A stretch of DNA of 36,148 nucleotides from Methylophaga sp. Its GTDB lineage: Bacteria; Pseudomonadota; Gammaproteobacteria; Nitrosococcales; Methylophagaceae. The notes below the pieces were generated by a model. That model had not been told where the DNA came from. It saw only the letters and a program-made list of their open reading frames with translations, and did no database searches. This document shows, one piece after another, positions 24,832-34,300 of this stretch (within the stretch, counting starts at the first letter, position 1; each line of letters opens with the position of its first letter). The position numbers were made by a program, and so were the translations under genes. The stretch is from contig NVUI01000008.1 in assembly GCA_002733105.1 (NCBI GenBank), forward strand, positions 1 to 36,148, written 5' to 3'.

Positions 24832-24923
24832 CTTACTTATATCTCATTTATATTGTAATCTAATATAGGGTTATGTAATAAATAATCGGTGTTTAAAAAT
24901 AAACCTCATAAGCTATAAACCAA

Positions 24924-24954
24924 AACAGTATTAATAGCTAAAATTAATACTGTT
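24924..24954. repeat. 12-bp inverted repeat abutting a TTGACA box
   Basis: AACAGTATTAAT (24924-24935) and ATTAATACTGTT (24943-24954) are perfect inverted repeats around AGCTAAA. The right arm runs into TTGACA (24953-24958), a consensus -35 box; the best -10 (TAAAGT, 24974-24979) is only 15 bp away. It is best read as a repressor operator for the pump promoter. A role as the GST terminator is less likely because no T-tract follows. Confidence 0.55.
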
Positions 24955-25053
24955 GACAAAGAAAATACAGAAATAAAGTTGGACTAGTATCATTTCTCAG
25001 TTTGTAGACTATACGGACAATATATCCTTGAATATAAAGTGAATATTATTAGG

Positions 25054-25090
25054 TTCAAGACCCTTCATTATTAATCTCAGTGGTCTTGAA
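25054..25090. repeat. 9-bp inverted repeat in the RND pump leader
   Basis: TTCAAGACC (25054-25062) and GGTCTTGAA (25082-25090) are perfect inverted repeats with a 19-nt spacer, followed by TTTT. The element lies 72 bp before the pump gene start. It could be an operator with widely spaced half-sites or a leader hairpin acting as a weak terminator. Confidence 0.5.
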
Positions 25091-25161
25091 TTTTCATACA
25101 TTCTTAATATTTAGGAAGCATCGTTAAATCGCAACATCAAACAACAATTCGGACAAAATTA

Positions 25162-26304
25162 ATGGCCAATAACTTAATAATCGTCATCCTCACCGTTGGT
25201 ATGATAGCTTCTCTTCAAAATACGTTTGCGGCTGACGCGCAAGCAAATGTCGGTGAAAAGCCACCGGCAATGCCGGTCGAAATCACCATTGTTAAGCAGC
25301 AATCCCTTCGATTATGGAAAGAGTTTTCTGGCCGCCTAACAGCTGTAGACTATGTTGAAATACGACCTCAAGCAACAGGACTTATTACTGAAATAAAATT
25401 TGAGGATGGCCAGTTTGTCACTAAAGGCGACATTTTATATGTCATTGATCCTCGCTCACTAAAAGCCATTGTTGCACAGAAAAAAGCAGAGTTAATTACA
25501 GCACAAAACCGTCATGATTATGCTGAAAAAGAATATACAAGAGCGGTAGATTTAATCCATAAAAAGATGGTTGCAGAACAAGTTATGGATACACGACTAA
25601 ATGACAAATTAGTGGCTAATTCAGCGATAAAACACGCTAGAGCCGAGCTGTCGGAAGCAGAAATAAACCTGAGCTATGCCTACATCAAAGCCCCTATTTC
25701 AGGCCTGATTAGTCGTACAGAACTCACTGAGGGCAACTTAGTCTCGGCAGGCCCTAACGCGCCACTATTAACATCCATTGTCTCAAACAAAACTATTTAT
25801 GCTGATTTTGAAGTAGATGAGCAAACTTATTTGCGTTATAGAATAGAAGCAACCGGAGAACATGGTGCAACCTATGAAAATCCTGTTGAGTTGAGAATAC
25901 AAAATGGTGATTGGATGTTCCCTGGAAAAATCCATTCATTTGATAACAAAATAGACCCAACATCAGGGACTATTCGTGCTCGTGCAATATTTGATAACTC
26001 AGATGGGAAGCTATTGGCAGGCATGTATGCACGCTTGAAACTTGGTAGTGCTAATGAACATGAACAAGTTTTAATAAGCGAACGAGCTATCGGTACCGAT
26101 CAAAACCGAAAATTTGTTTATGTGGTAAACGACCAAAACAAAACCACCTATCGCGAAGTGCAACTTGGTGACAGTATGGATGGAAAACGACTTATTCACT
26201 CAGGCCTGATGGCTGGAGATAAAGTGATTGTGCGTGGCCTGATGCGGATTCAGCCCGATATGCTCGTTGATCCACAAGAGCCTACAACAGGTAATGTTCA
26301 ATGA
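25162..26304 (+). CDS. RND efflux periplasmic adaptor (MexA/AcrA-like)
   Basis: The 380-aa membrane fusion protein opens with a signal peptide (MANNLIIVILTVGMIASLQ, cut near FAADA). The lipoyl half-motifs are VDYVEIRPQATGLITEIKF and LSYAYIKAPISGLISRTELT, separated by a coiled hairpin (about 90-140). Beta-barrel and membrane-proximal domains follow (GTIRARAIFDN, GMYARLKLG, GDKVIVRGLMRIQPDMLV). No lipobox Cys is present, unlike AcrA or MexA, so it is probably soluble in the periplasm. The ribosome site is weak (GGA). Its stop overlaps the pump start. Confidence 0.95.
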   Translation: MANNLIIVILTVGMIASLQNTFAADAQANVGEKPPAMPVEITIVKQQSLRLWKEFSGRLTAVDYVEIRPQATGLITEIKFEDGQFVTKGDILYVIDPRSLKAIVAQKKAELITAQNRHDYAEKEYTRAVDLIHKKMVAEQVMDTRLNDKLVANSAIKHARAELSEAEINLSYAYIKAPISGLISRTELTEGNLVSAGPNAPLLTSIVSNKTIYADFEVDEQTYLRYRIEATGEHGATYENPVELRIQNGDWMFPGKIHSFDNKIDPTSGTIRARAIFDNSDGKLLAGMYARLKLGSANEHEQVLISERAIGTDQNRKFVYVVNDQNKTTYREVQLGDSMDGKRLIHSGLMAGDKVIVRGLMRIQPDMLVDPQEPTTGNVQ

Positions 26305-29300
26305 GTTTTTCAAGCCACTTTATTGACAGGCCTATTTTAGCGAGTGTGATTTCACTGGTAATCTTTGCGTTCGGTTTAGTCGCAATGTTTCAATTACCTA
26401 TTTCTGAATACCCTGAAGTTGCACCTCCTTCCGTGATTATTAACGCCTCTTTTCCTGGCGCTAATCCATCTGTTATTTCTGAAACCGTTGCTACACCGTT
26501 AGAAGAGCAAATAAACGGTGTAGAAAACATGTTGTATATGAACTCGTTAGCCTCAACAGACGGCCAACTCACCATGACAGTGACCTTTGCTATAGGCACC
26601 GATCCTGACTTATCACAACAACTCGTGCAAAACCGGGTTTCCCAAGCGCTACCGAGATTACCTGAAGTCACTCGTCAATTAGGTGTTACCGTCACTAAGA
26701 GCTCTCCAGACTTAACTATGGTAGTGCATCTACGCTCTCCCAATGAACGTTATGACATGCTCTATTTACGAAACTATGCCACTCTGCATGTACGTGATCA
26801 ATTAGCTAAAATTGCTGGAATTGGCCAAGTCAGATTATTTGGTTCGGGCGATTACGCCATGAGAATTTGGCTGAATCCCGATAAAATTGCTGAGCATAAT
26901 ATGTCGCCTAATGAGGTTATTGATGCCATTCGTGGGCAAAATATCCAAGTAGCCGCAGGCATCATTGGTGGCCCTCCTTATAAAGATAATATTGAGCTAC
27001 AGTTGCCTATTAATGTGCAAGGTCGATTAAAAAGTGTTGAAGAGTTTGAGCAGATCCTCGTTAAGCGTGGCAGTAATGGTGCTGTAACACGACTAATTGA
27101 TGTTGCCCGTGTTGAATTAGATGCTCAAAGTTATGGGCTACGCTCTTTATTAAATAATCAACCCGCGGTTGCTATTCCCATTTTTGCTGCGCCCGGTGCT
27201 AATGCTCTGGATATTTCTGATAATGTCCGTGCAACCATGGCAAAATTAAAGCAATACTTTCCAGAAGATGTTGATTACAGCATTGTTTATGACCCGACCA
27301 TATTCGTTCGCAGTTCAATCAATTCGGTCATCATCACTTTGCTAGAAGCGATCGCCCTTGTGGTATTTGTAGTGATCCTATTCCTACAAACTTGGCGTGC
27401 CTCTATTATCCCTTTTCTTGCCGTGCCCGTTTCTATTGTTGGTACCTTTGCCTTTATGTACCTACTTGGCTTTTCAATCAATGTACTGTCATTATTCGGT
27501 TTGATATTGGCGGTGGGGATCGTGGTGGATGATGCCATCGTTGTTGTTGAAAATGTAGAACGAAATATTCGCGAAGGTAAAACACCGCGTGATGCCACTG
27601 TGCAAGCAATGAAAGAAGTCACCAGCCCCATTATTGCCACCTCATTAGTAGTTGCCAGTGTATTTATTCCTATTGCCTTTATTAGTGGTTTATCTGGCCT
27701 GTTTTACCAACAATTCTCCTTAACAATTGTAATTGCAACGTTCATCTCAACATTGAATTCACTCACACTAAGCCCTGCTTTATGTGCATTATTATTACGT
27801 GCACCTGATGCCCCAAAAGATAAACTATCCAAAGTAATGCAGTTTCTTTTTGGCTGGGGCTTTAATCTCTTTAATAAAGTATTTGATAAAAGTCAGCGTG
27901 GATACACAAAAAGCGTTCGTGTATTTGCCTCTCGAAAAGTCATCATGATGGTGATTTTTTCAATTCTTGTTGGCCTCACAGTGCAAAGCTTCAAACTAGT
28001 GCCACCGGGTTATATCCCCTCACAAGACAAACAATATCTTATTAGCTTTGCTCAACTGCCCACCGGTGCAACGCTGGATCGAACAGAAGATGTGATGCGT
28101 AAAATAGCCGATGCTGCACTTGCTGAAGAAGGTGTTGTCAGCGCCGTACAATTTCCGGGTCTATCTGTTAATGGATTTGTTAACTCAGCCAGTGCTGGCA
28201 TTGTATTTGTGACTTTAGAAGACTTTGACAAACGTACAACGCCTGAACTCAGTGCTAATGCCATTGCGGGTCGATTACAGCAAAAATACAACGCCATTCC
28301 TGAAGCCTTTATTGCCATCTTCCCACCACCACCAGTCCGAGGCCTTGGCACCACTGGTGGCTTTAAATTACAAATCCAAGATCGTGCAGATCAAGGTGAA
28401 AAAATATTAGATGATGTGGTTAATGAAGTGAAGGCCAAAGCCTATCAAAACCCTGCCTTGACTCAAGTTTATTCAAACTACAACGTCAATGTACCTCAAC
28501 TATCTGCCAATCTTGATCGTACTAAAGCAGTGCAGCTGGGGATCCCTATTGAAGAAATATTCCGCACCATGCAAATCTATCTTGGCTCTTTATATATTAA
28601 TGACTTTAATCAGTTTGGCCGAACCTACCAAGTGATTGCACAAGCTGATAAAGAATTTCGCTCTACGCCACAAGATATTACCCGCTTACAGGTAAGAAAT
28701 AGCGAAGGAAAAATGGTGCCTTTAGGTGCAGTTATCAATGTAGAAGAATCCTTCGGCCCTGATGTGGCCATGCACTACAATGCCTATCGTTCAGCTGATT
28801 TAAATGGCAGTCCTGCTCCTGGGTACTCCTCAGGTCAGGCACAACAAGCTATCACCGAAATCCTTGAAGAAACCTTACCCATGGGAATGGAATTTGAGTG
28901 GACCGAACTCACCTACCAACAAATTTTAGCAGGCAATACAGCACTGTACATCTTCCCTTTATGTATCTTTTTGGTGTTCTTAGTACTAGCAGCACAATAT
29001 GAAAGTCTCGCCCTACCGCTTGCTATTATTCTTATCGTCCCGATGAGTATTTTGTCCGCCATGATCGGGGTTTACCTCTCTGGAGGCGACAACAATATTT
29101 TCACCCAAATAAGTCTATTTTTACTGGCAGGATTAGCCTCTAAAAATGCGATATTGATTGTTGAATTTGCACATAACTTAGAACACCAAGGCCGCAGCAC
29201 ATTAGAAGCCGCTATCGAAGCCTCACGGCTAAGACTACGCCCTATCCTAATGACATCTTTTGCATTTATTATGGGTGTATTACCACTGGTCGTGAGTACT

Positions 29301-29465
29301 GGAGCCGGGTCAGAAATGAGACAAGCCATAGGTATTGCCGTATTTTCAGGTATGTTAGGCGTCACATTTTTTGGCTTAGTTTTTACCCCAGTCTTTTATG
29401 TCGTATTCCGAAAGATAGAGATATTTTTTACAAAAGCTAAAAGCAATGAAATAAAAACACAGTAG
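26301..29465 (+). CDS. RND multidrug efflux permease (AcrB/MexB-like, HAE1)
   Basis: The 1054-aa inner-membrane pump starts MSFSSHFIDRPILASVIS, the usual HAE1 opening. It carries the proton-relay Asp pair in GIVVDDAIVVVENVERN (about 400-416) and the Lys in GLASKNAILIVEFAHN (about 935-950). The FISGLSGLFYQQFSLTIV block and two large periplasmic porter loops are also present. The ATGA overlap with the adaptor gene shows translational coupling. No TolC-type outer-membrane gene follows, so the pump must use a channel encoded elsewhere. Neighbouring GST and oxidoreductase genes suggest export of toxic electrophiles or their conjugates (inference). A short TAGCTAA/TTAGCTA repeat overlaps the stop codon. 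Confidence 0.96.
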   Translation: MSFSSHFIDRPILASVISLVIFAFGLVAMFQLPISEYPEVAPPSVIINASFPGANPSVISETVATPLEEQINGVENMLYMNSLASTDGQLTMTVTFAIGTDPDLSQQLVQNRVSQALPRLPEVTRQLGVTVTKSSPDLTMVVHLRSPNERYDMLYLRNYATLHVRDQLAKIAGIGQVRLFGSGDYAMRIWLNPDKIAEHNMSPNEVIDAIRGQNIQVAAGIIGGPPYKDNIELQLPINVQGRLKSVEEFEQILVKRGSNGAVTRLIDVARVELDAQSYGLRSLLNNQPAVAIPIFAAPGANALDISDNVRATMAKLKQYFPEDVDYSIVYDPTIFVRSSINSVIITLLEAIALVVFVVILFLQTWRASIIPFLAVPVSIVGTFAFMYLLGFSINVLSLFGLILAVGIVVDDAIVVVENVERNIREGKTPRDATVQAMKEVTSPIIATSLVVASVFIPIAFISGLSGLFYQQFSLTIVIATFISTLNSLTLSPALCALLLRAPDAPKDKLSKVMQFLFGWGFNLFNKVFDKSQRGYTKSVRVFASRKVIMMVIFSILVGLTVQSFKLVPPGYIPSQDKQYLISFAQLPTGATLDRTEDVMRKIADAALAEEGVVSAVQFPGLSVNGFVNSASAGIVFVTLEDFDKRTTPELSANAIAGRLQQKYNAIPEAFIAIFPPPPVRGLGTTGGFKLQIQDRADQGEKILDDVVNEVKAKAYQNPALTQVYSNYNVNVPQLSANLDRTKAVQLGIPIEEIFRTMQIYLGSLYINDFNQFGRTYQVIAQADKEFRSTPQDITRLQVRNSEGKMVPLGAVINVEESFGPDVAMHYNAYRSADLNGSPAPGYSSGQAQQAITEILEETLPMGMEFEWTELTYQQILAGNTALYIFPLCIFLVFLVLAAQYESLALPLAIILIVPMSILSAMIGVYLSGGDNNIFTQISLFLLAGLASKNAILIVEFAHNLEHQGRSTLEAAIEASRLRLRPILMTSFAFIMGVLPLVVSTGAGSEMRQAIGIAVFSGMLGVTFFGLVFTPVFYVVFRKIEIFFTKAKSNEIKTQ

Positions 29466-29491
29466 CTAAAATTAGCTAGATTATTGATTTA

Positions 29492-29785
29492 CTATTCAGG
29501 AAATAGAAACTCAACGCTGACTTGATCGCCAACTAATAACGACAAATCTAGATCAACAAAGGCATCTTCATGTGGGCTGGCCCCAAACTGTATCGCTAAA
29601 CTAAGCGCTTTTGGAGAAAAATATAATGTCACTATATTGGACGCTTCACTATAGTTAGAAAATATAGCCATACCTAATGGTTGACCTGCACCTACATATT
29701 TGGGCATAAACGCATCCATCACCCGCTTTATTATTTTCTTTGCAGCTTCACCTTCACCAATTTCTAATGAGTACCATGTTGTCAC
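29492..29785 (-). CDS. Small protein of unknown function
   Basis: I do not recognise this 97-aa protein. It starts at GTG 29785 with AAGGAG 6 nt upstream, a strong site that makes it a real gene. The sequence is mixed alpha/beta and acidic, without signal peptide, cysteines or membrane segments. Features include GEGEAAKKIIKRVMDAF, LGMAIFSNYSEAS, VTLYFSPKALSLAIQFGASP and DQVSVEFLFPE. It is convergent with the RND gene, 26 bp away, and about 250 bp from the hsdR end, in which no terminator is obvious. It appears to be a stand-alone cytoplasmic protein. Confidence 0.72.
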   Translation of the reverse strand: MTTWYSLEIGEGEAAKKIIKRVMDAFMPKYVGAGQPLGMAIFSNYSEASNIVTLYFSPKALSLAIQFGASPHEDAFVDLDLSLLVGDQVSVEFLFPE

Positions 29786-30038
29786 TATCTTCTCCTTTGT
29801 TAGGCAAGAGATCCTATCTTAAAAGGAATGGAAAATATAGCGATGCTATGAGACATTAATAGATATTGTTATAAGTATAAATGGTGTGGTCTCAATCTAA
29901 TTAAGTCATTTAGCACCTTATACATATAGATTTAAGAAGTTAACATTGTTAATGTTGCCCACAATATATTTTGATGAGCCGATCTTTTTTCTAAAGTTTC
30001 TGGCTGAAAAAGGTTGATCCATCAAAATTAATACCTCA

Positions 30039-33000
30039 TCACGGTGAATTTTTCGTTGCTGTCAACAAATCAAATACGATACGAGAAAAACTTTTTGCCC
30101 TAGCTGTATCCGATAAAATTTGCATCATCTGATTTTTATGAGCCTCACTACTATCCAAAACGGCACCATCCAGTGCTTTTGAGAAATGACCTAGCATTGC
30201 CTGTTCAGCTGAATTATTGGCAATTTGGCTCATGACCAATTTATTTTCACTGATTTTATCTCGGATGGTATAAGCATAATTCACCATATCTTTATCGGTG
30301 AGTTCATCGGTAATAAATAACTCATTTAAGCGGTTTATAATCTGTGACAGAAACTCTTCTTTTTTATCTTTGGCTTTTGCTGTTCCAGCTTCATTACCTG
30401 GCACAAGATAGTCTGCTACATCCTCTTTGAGTCTGATGTCTTGTTGGCGAATAACTGAAAGACGGTAATGGCTTAAGACTACATTGTCCAAATCTATTTC
30501 ATCATCAATTTCAATTGCTTCACGCAACATGGGACGAAGATTTCGGGCATATAAACTCAGTTTTTCTAATTCTTTATTATCGTAATCAACAATCTGTGAC
30601 ATAAATTCATAAAAACGAACAAACGTACCCAAATCCTTTTTAAATATTTCCAATGCATCTTTTTCTTGTTTACAGTCTTTAAAACTATTTTCAGCATTAG
30701 CAATCAACACTGCATCACCGATTTTCTTAGTACGCTCAAACATTTTTTTAGCTTGTTTAAATGCCTCCACAGCTGATTTATAACGTTTTTGCCAACGCTC
30801 TACTGCAGGTTTACATATGTTAGCAATAGCGGCGTTATTTTTGCTTTTAACGAAGAAAGCATCACAAAACTGTTCCACTTCTTGCCACTGAAATATACCC
30901 AAAGCCCGTAACTTATCGAATAAATCAAAAATCAGGTCCGGATCAGATACATCCTCTAATTCAGCTGTTTGGTAATACGGCTGGAATGCCTCTAATATTT
31001 CATCTGGTTCATTGAAGAAATCTAATATAAATGTACCCGTTTCAGCTTTACCCGGGAAAGTACGATTTAAACGTGAAAGTGTTTGTACACACTCCACTCC
31101 GCCCAGTTTTTTATCTACATACATCGCACATAATTTAGGTTGGTCAAAACCCGTTTGAAACTTGTTGGCGACGAGCATTACTTGATAATCATCACTATTA
31201 AAGGCTTTACGCATATCTCGGCCTTTAAGGTTTGGATTCATATTCGTTTCAGTAAATTTCTTACCTATTAAAGACTCAGAATTGGGATCTTTATCGTTAA
31301 ACTCAACTTCACCCGAAAACGCCACCATCGCATGAATCTTTTGGTAGCCTTTTTCAATAATATATTTATCAAAAGATAATTTGTAACGCACCGCTTCTTT
31401 ACGCGAGCTAGTCACCACCATCGCTTTAGCTTGGCCACCTAGCAGCCCCATCACATTATTTTTAAAGTGCTCAACAATCACCTGCACTTTCTGGCTGATA
31501 TTGTAGTCGTGCAAACGCACCCATTGATTAAGTTTTACCTTGGCTTTTTTGCTCTCTACCTGTTCATCTCTGCCATCAATTTTCATGGCTAGGTTATAAG
31601 CCACCTTGTAGTTGGTATAATTCTTCAGCACATCTAGGATAAACCCCTCTTCAATAGCCTGTCGCATACTGTAAACATGATAGGCTTCGGGCTTATTAGT
31701 TTTTGAAGGTTGCTCATCAGGTTTAGGCAGGCGGCCAAACAACTCTAGGGTTTTGGTTTTAGGTGTGGCCGTAAAGGCTAAATAACTTAAGTTGCTGGAG
31801 GCTCGACGTGATGCCACGGCGGCATCTAAAATTTCATCACTAGAGAGTTCTTCATCACCCTCTTTTGACTCTATCATCAACACTTCTTTTAACTGTCGAG
31901 CCGTGCTGCCCGTTTGTGAACTGTGCGCCTCATCGGCAATAACGACATAGTTTCGCTCTTTCAAACTAACACTGTTTTCAATGGCTTTTAAAACATAGGG
32001 AAAGGTTTGAATAGTGACAATAATAATTGCTTGTGAGCTTTCCAAGGCACTAGCAAGCTTTTCTGATTTAGAACCACTGCCCTCTTCTCGGTTGATCCTA
32101 CCTACCACCCCCTCCACCGAAGTGAACTGAGAAATTGTTTCTTGTAACTGGTCATCAAGCACCGTTCTATCAGTAACCACAATCACCGAATCAAACAGCT
32201 TATTCCCCTCAGCCGTGTGAATGGCCGATAACTGATGTGCTGTCCATGCAATAGAATTAGATTTGCCGGACCCCGCACTGTGTTGTATCAAATATTTATG
32301 GCCTGGGCCTTCCGTACGGGCGGCATCCACCAGCTTATTAACCACATCCCACTGATGATAACGCGGAAATATCAAGGTCTCTTTCTTAAACTTACGCCCT
32401 TCCCAATCTTCTTTTTCTTCAATCTGTAAATGAACAAAGCGGGCTAAAATATTTAATAGATTATCCGGCTGTAATACCTCATTCCACAAGTAATCCGTAG
32501 CATACTGATTAATATCTTCCGGCACATCATTGCCGGCACCACCTTCTTTAGTGCCTTTATTAAACGGCAAAAAGAAGGTGTTCTCTCTTTCTAAGCGAGT
32601 CGTCATATACACTTCATACTGGCTAACGGCAAAATGCACTAGTGCACCGCGTTTAAAAGTTAATAAAGGCTCCGGCTTTTTAGTGGCAGGGTCAATAGCA
32701 AAACGGGTGGTTTTATATTGTCTAATGGCATTTTGCACCGCTTGTTTAAATTCAGACTTTAATTCCAAGGTGACTATCGGCAAGCCATTAACAAACAATA
32801 CCAAGTCAATGCGCCATGCTTTAGCTTTTTTACCTGTTGCCGCTAACTCTTCTTCATTCGCCCATGGTGAATACACCAGTTCAGGCACCACTCGCAAACG
32901 GTTCTGTTTATAACGCGCCAAGGTATCAGGGTTTAAATCATGTTCAGGCTTAAACTGGCATAAGGTGAATCGCGTGCCGCGATCACGCAGCTCATGGCGT

Positions 33001-33290
33001 AATACACCCAAAGTACCATAAGTGCGCATCTCTTTATTGGCTGTATTAGGGTCGGCTTTGTTTAACTGTGAAGCAACACGTTCTAAAAACTGCTGCTCAG
33101 GATTATTAGGATATAAACCGCAAAACTTTTGCCATTGCTCATCCTGAGTGTCTTTAACAAAACCCAAAACATCTTCTTCATACAATGCTAGTTCACGATT
33201 ATAGTGTTCAGATTTACCTAGCAACCAACCGTTAGCAATGAGTTGACGAATCATATCATTCTGGAATGTAAGTTCATTTGTGCTTGCCAC
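30039..33290 (-). CDS. hsdR: Type I restriction endonuclease subunit R
   Basis: The 1083-aa motor and nuclease subunit of a type I restriction-modification complex. The N-terminal PD-(D/E)xK nuclease shows Asp162 in WRIDLVLFVNG and ELK at 176-178. The SF2 translocase follows: QHSAGSGKSNSI (Walker A near 339-344), VVTDRTVLDDQLQ, VIADEAHSSQTGS (DEAH near 453-456), LAFTATPKTKTLELF, VANKFQTGFDQP and LSRLNRTFPGK. A helical C-terminal domain contacts the methylase. The start is GTG 33290 with AAGGA 9 nt upstream. It lies 23 bp behind the AbiEii-like gene and is probably read from the toxin-antitoxin promoter as well as from hsdS. Confidence 0.97.
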   Translation of the reverse strand: MASTNELTFQNDMIRQLIANGWLLGKSEHYNRELALYEEDVLGFVKDTQDEQWQKFCGLYPNNPEQQFLERVASQLNKADPNTANKEMRTYGTLGVLRHELRDRGTRFTLCQFKPEHDLNPDTLARYKQNRLRVVPELVYSPWANEEELAATGKKAKAWRIDLVLFVNGLPIVTLELKSEFKQAVQNAIRQYKTTRFAIDPATKKPEPLLTFKRGALVHFAVSQYEVYMTTRLERENTFFLPFNKGTKEGGAGNDVPEDINQYATDYLWNEVLQPDNLLNILARFVHLQIEEKEDWEGRKFKKETLIFPRYHQWDVVNKLVDAARTEGPGHKYLIQHSAGSGKSNSIAWTAHQLSAIHTAEGNKLFDSVIVVTDRTVLDDQLQETISQFTSVEGVVGRINREEGSGSKSEKLASALESSQAIIIVTIQTFPYVLKAIENSVSLKERNYVVIADEAHSSQTGSTARQLKEVLMIESKEGDEELSSDEILDAAVASRRASSNLSYLAFTATPKTKTLELFGRLPKPDEQPSKTNKPEAYHVYSMRQAIEEGFILDVLKNYTNYKVAYNLAMKIDGRDEQVESKKAKVKLNQWVRLHDYNISQKVQVIVEHFKNNVMGLLGGQAKAMVVTSSRKEAVRYKLSFDKYIIEKGYQKIHAMVAFSGEVEFNDKDPNSESLIGKKFTETNMNPNLKGRDMRKAFNSDDYQVMLVANKFQTGFDQPKLCAMYVDKKLGGVECVQTLSRLNRTFPGKAETGTFILDFFNEPDEILEAFQPYYQTAELEDVSDPDLIFDLFDKLRALGIFQWQEVEQFCDAFFVKSKNNAAIANICKPAVERWQKRYKSAVEAFKQAKKMFERTKKIGDAVLIANAENSFKDCKQEKDALEIFKKDLGTFVRFYEFMSQIVDYDNKELEKLSLYARNLRPMLREAIEIDDEIDLDNVVLSHYRLSVIRQQDIRLKEDVADYLVPGNEAGTAKAKDKKEEFLSQIINRLNELFITDELTDKDMVNYAYTIRDKISENKLVMSQIANNSAEQAMLGHFSKALDGAVLDSSEAHKNQMMQILSDTARAKSFSRIVFDLLTATKNSP

Positions 33291-33313
33291 TGCATTACTT
33301 CCTTATTTTTATT

Positions 33314-34300
33314 TTAGCGAAGAGAATGAATCTCAGCTTCTAATTTTATTAACGTTTCAATAATGTTTTCAAAACTAGGTTTGTCACCAAATAACATTTC
33401 TTGCATGTTTTTATAATCTGCTTCCAGTGCTGCAATATGATGCGTTGACGGTTGTAATAACAGGCCGGTGAAGGTGGCACTATCATAATTTGCCCAGCCA
33501 CTTGGATAGAATTTCTTTTTAAACGCTACCACATCACTCAATAAACGCTGCTGCTCCATTGCCTTTTTATACATTCCCGTTTCTACCAATTTATAGACAT
33601 CATAATAATGGCGTGCATATCGATGGGGTAAAACTTTATCGTTTGGTCGATGCGCTTCGGCATGCAGAATAGTTAACTTCTCCCAAAAGGTACGTGCAAC
33701 AACAATAGTAGGAACAGCTACACTGGCTTGTTGGAAAAGGTCTGGAAAGTATTGCGCCGCATAAGGCTGAATATCACAATACTCCATTGGCAACATGGCT
33801 GCTAACGGTCCAATCTCTAACCTAACCTGAGGTCTTAAATATTCAGAATAAAATGCCTTAGGGTAGGTTATATTAATGGTCTGTGGATCTTCCACATCAA
33901 TGGCCAGATCACAAATATCACCCATTAGTGCAATTAGGCGAGGTAACAAGGTAGTAGCAATAAACGCCTGTGCATCTTCATTGATATTTTGATTGAATTG
34001 ACTTTGTTTGGTTTTGCTACGCTTTGCGGCGGCAGGATCTTCACCTGTTAACTGAGTCCAATCTAAAATCAGATCAATATCTTCAGAAAACCGCTCAATA
34101 ACGCCATAACACTTTGAAAGACTGGTGCCACCTTTAAAGCGTAAATAGCGTTGTAACTCCTCATCGTCAAACACATGAAACAACACCCAACAAATCCAAA
34201 AGACTTTTTCTGCAGCAGCGGCAGTAATACTCATAGCATTGGCCGTTTCGCCAAACAACTCCTTTCGTTGTTGCTCACTCAGCTGCGCAACCTGCTTCAT
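33314..34300 (-). CDS. AbiEii/AbiGii-family nucleotidyltransferase toxin
   Basis: The 328-aa protein has the minimal nucleotidyltransferase core RFKGGTSLSKCYGVIERFSEDIDLI: GGTS at 57-60 and the metal-binding Asp pair D74/D76. The second half carries ARTFWEKLTILHAEAH and RHYYDVYKL, typical of the AbiEii branch. Family members are type IV-like toxins that transfer nucleotides and arrest growth on phage infection. Its ATG overlaps the antitoxin stop by 4 bp. It is placed between hsdS and hsdR, so it belongs to the same defence operon. Confidence 0.92.
   Translation of the reverse strand: MKQVAQLSEQQRKELFGETANAMSITAAAAEKVFWICWVLFHVFDDEELQRYLRFKGGTSLSKCYGVIERFSEDIDLILDWTQLTGEDPAAAKRSKTKQSQFNQNINEDAQAFIATTLLPRLIALMGDICDLAIDVEDPQTINITYPKAFYSEYLRPQVRLEIGPLAAMLPMEYCDIQPYAAQYFPDLFQQASVAVPTIVVARTFWEKLTILHAEAHRPNDKVLPHRYARHYYDVYKLVETGMYKKAMEQQRLLSDVVAFKKKFYPSGWANYDSATFTGLLLQPSTHHIAALEADYKNMQEMLFGDKPSFENIIETLIKLEAEIHSLR

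Larger units (their letters stand above)
24832..25161. other. Intergenic region before the RND pump
   Basis: 330 bp of AT-rich DNA with two strong inverted repeats and a consensus -35 box, listed separately. No ORF, RNA gene or -24/-12 promoter was found. It is likely to contain the pump promoter and its control sites. Confidence 0.5.
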
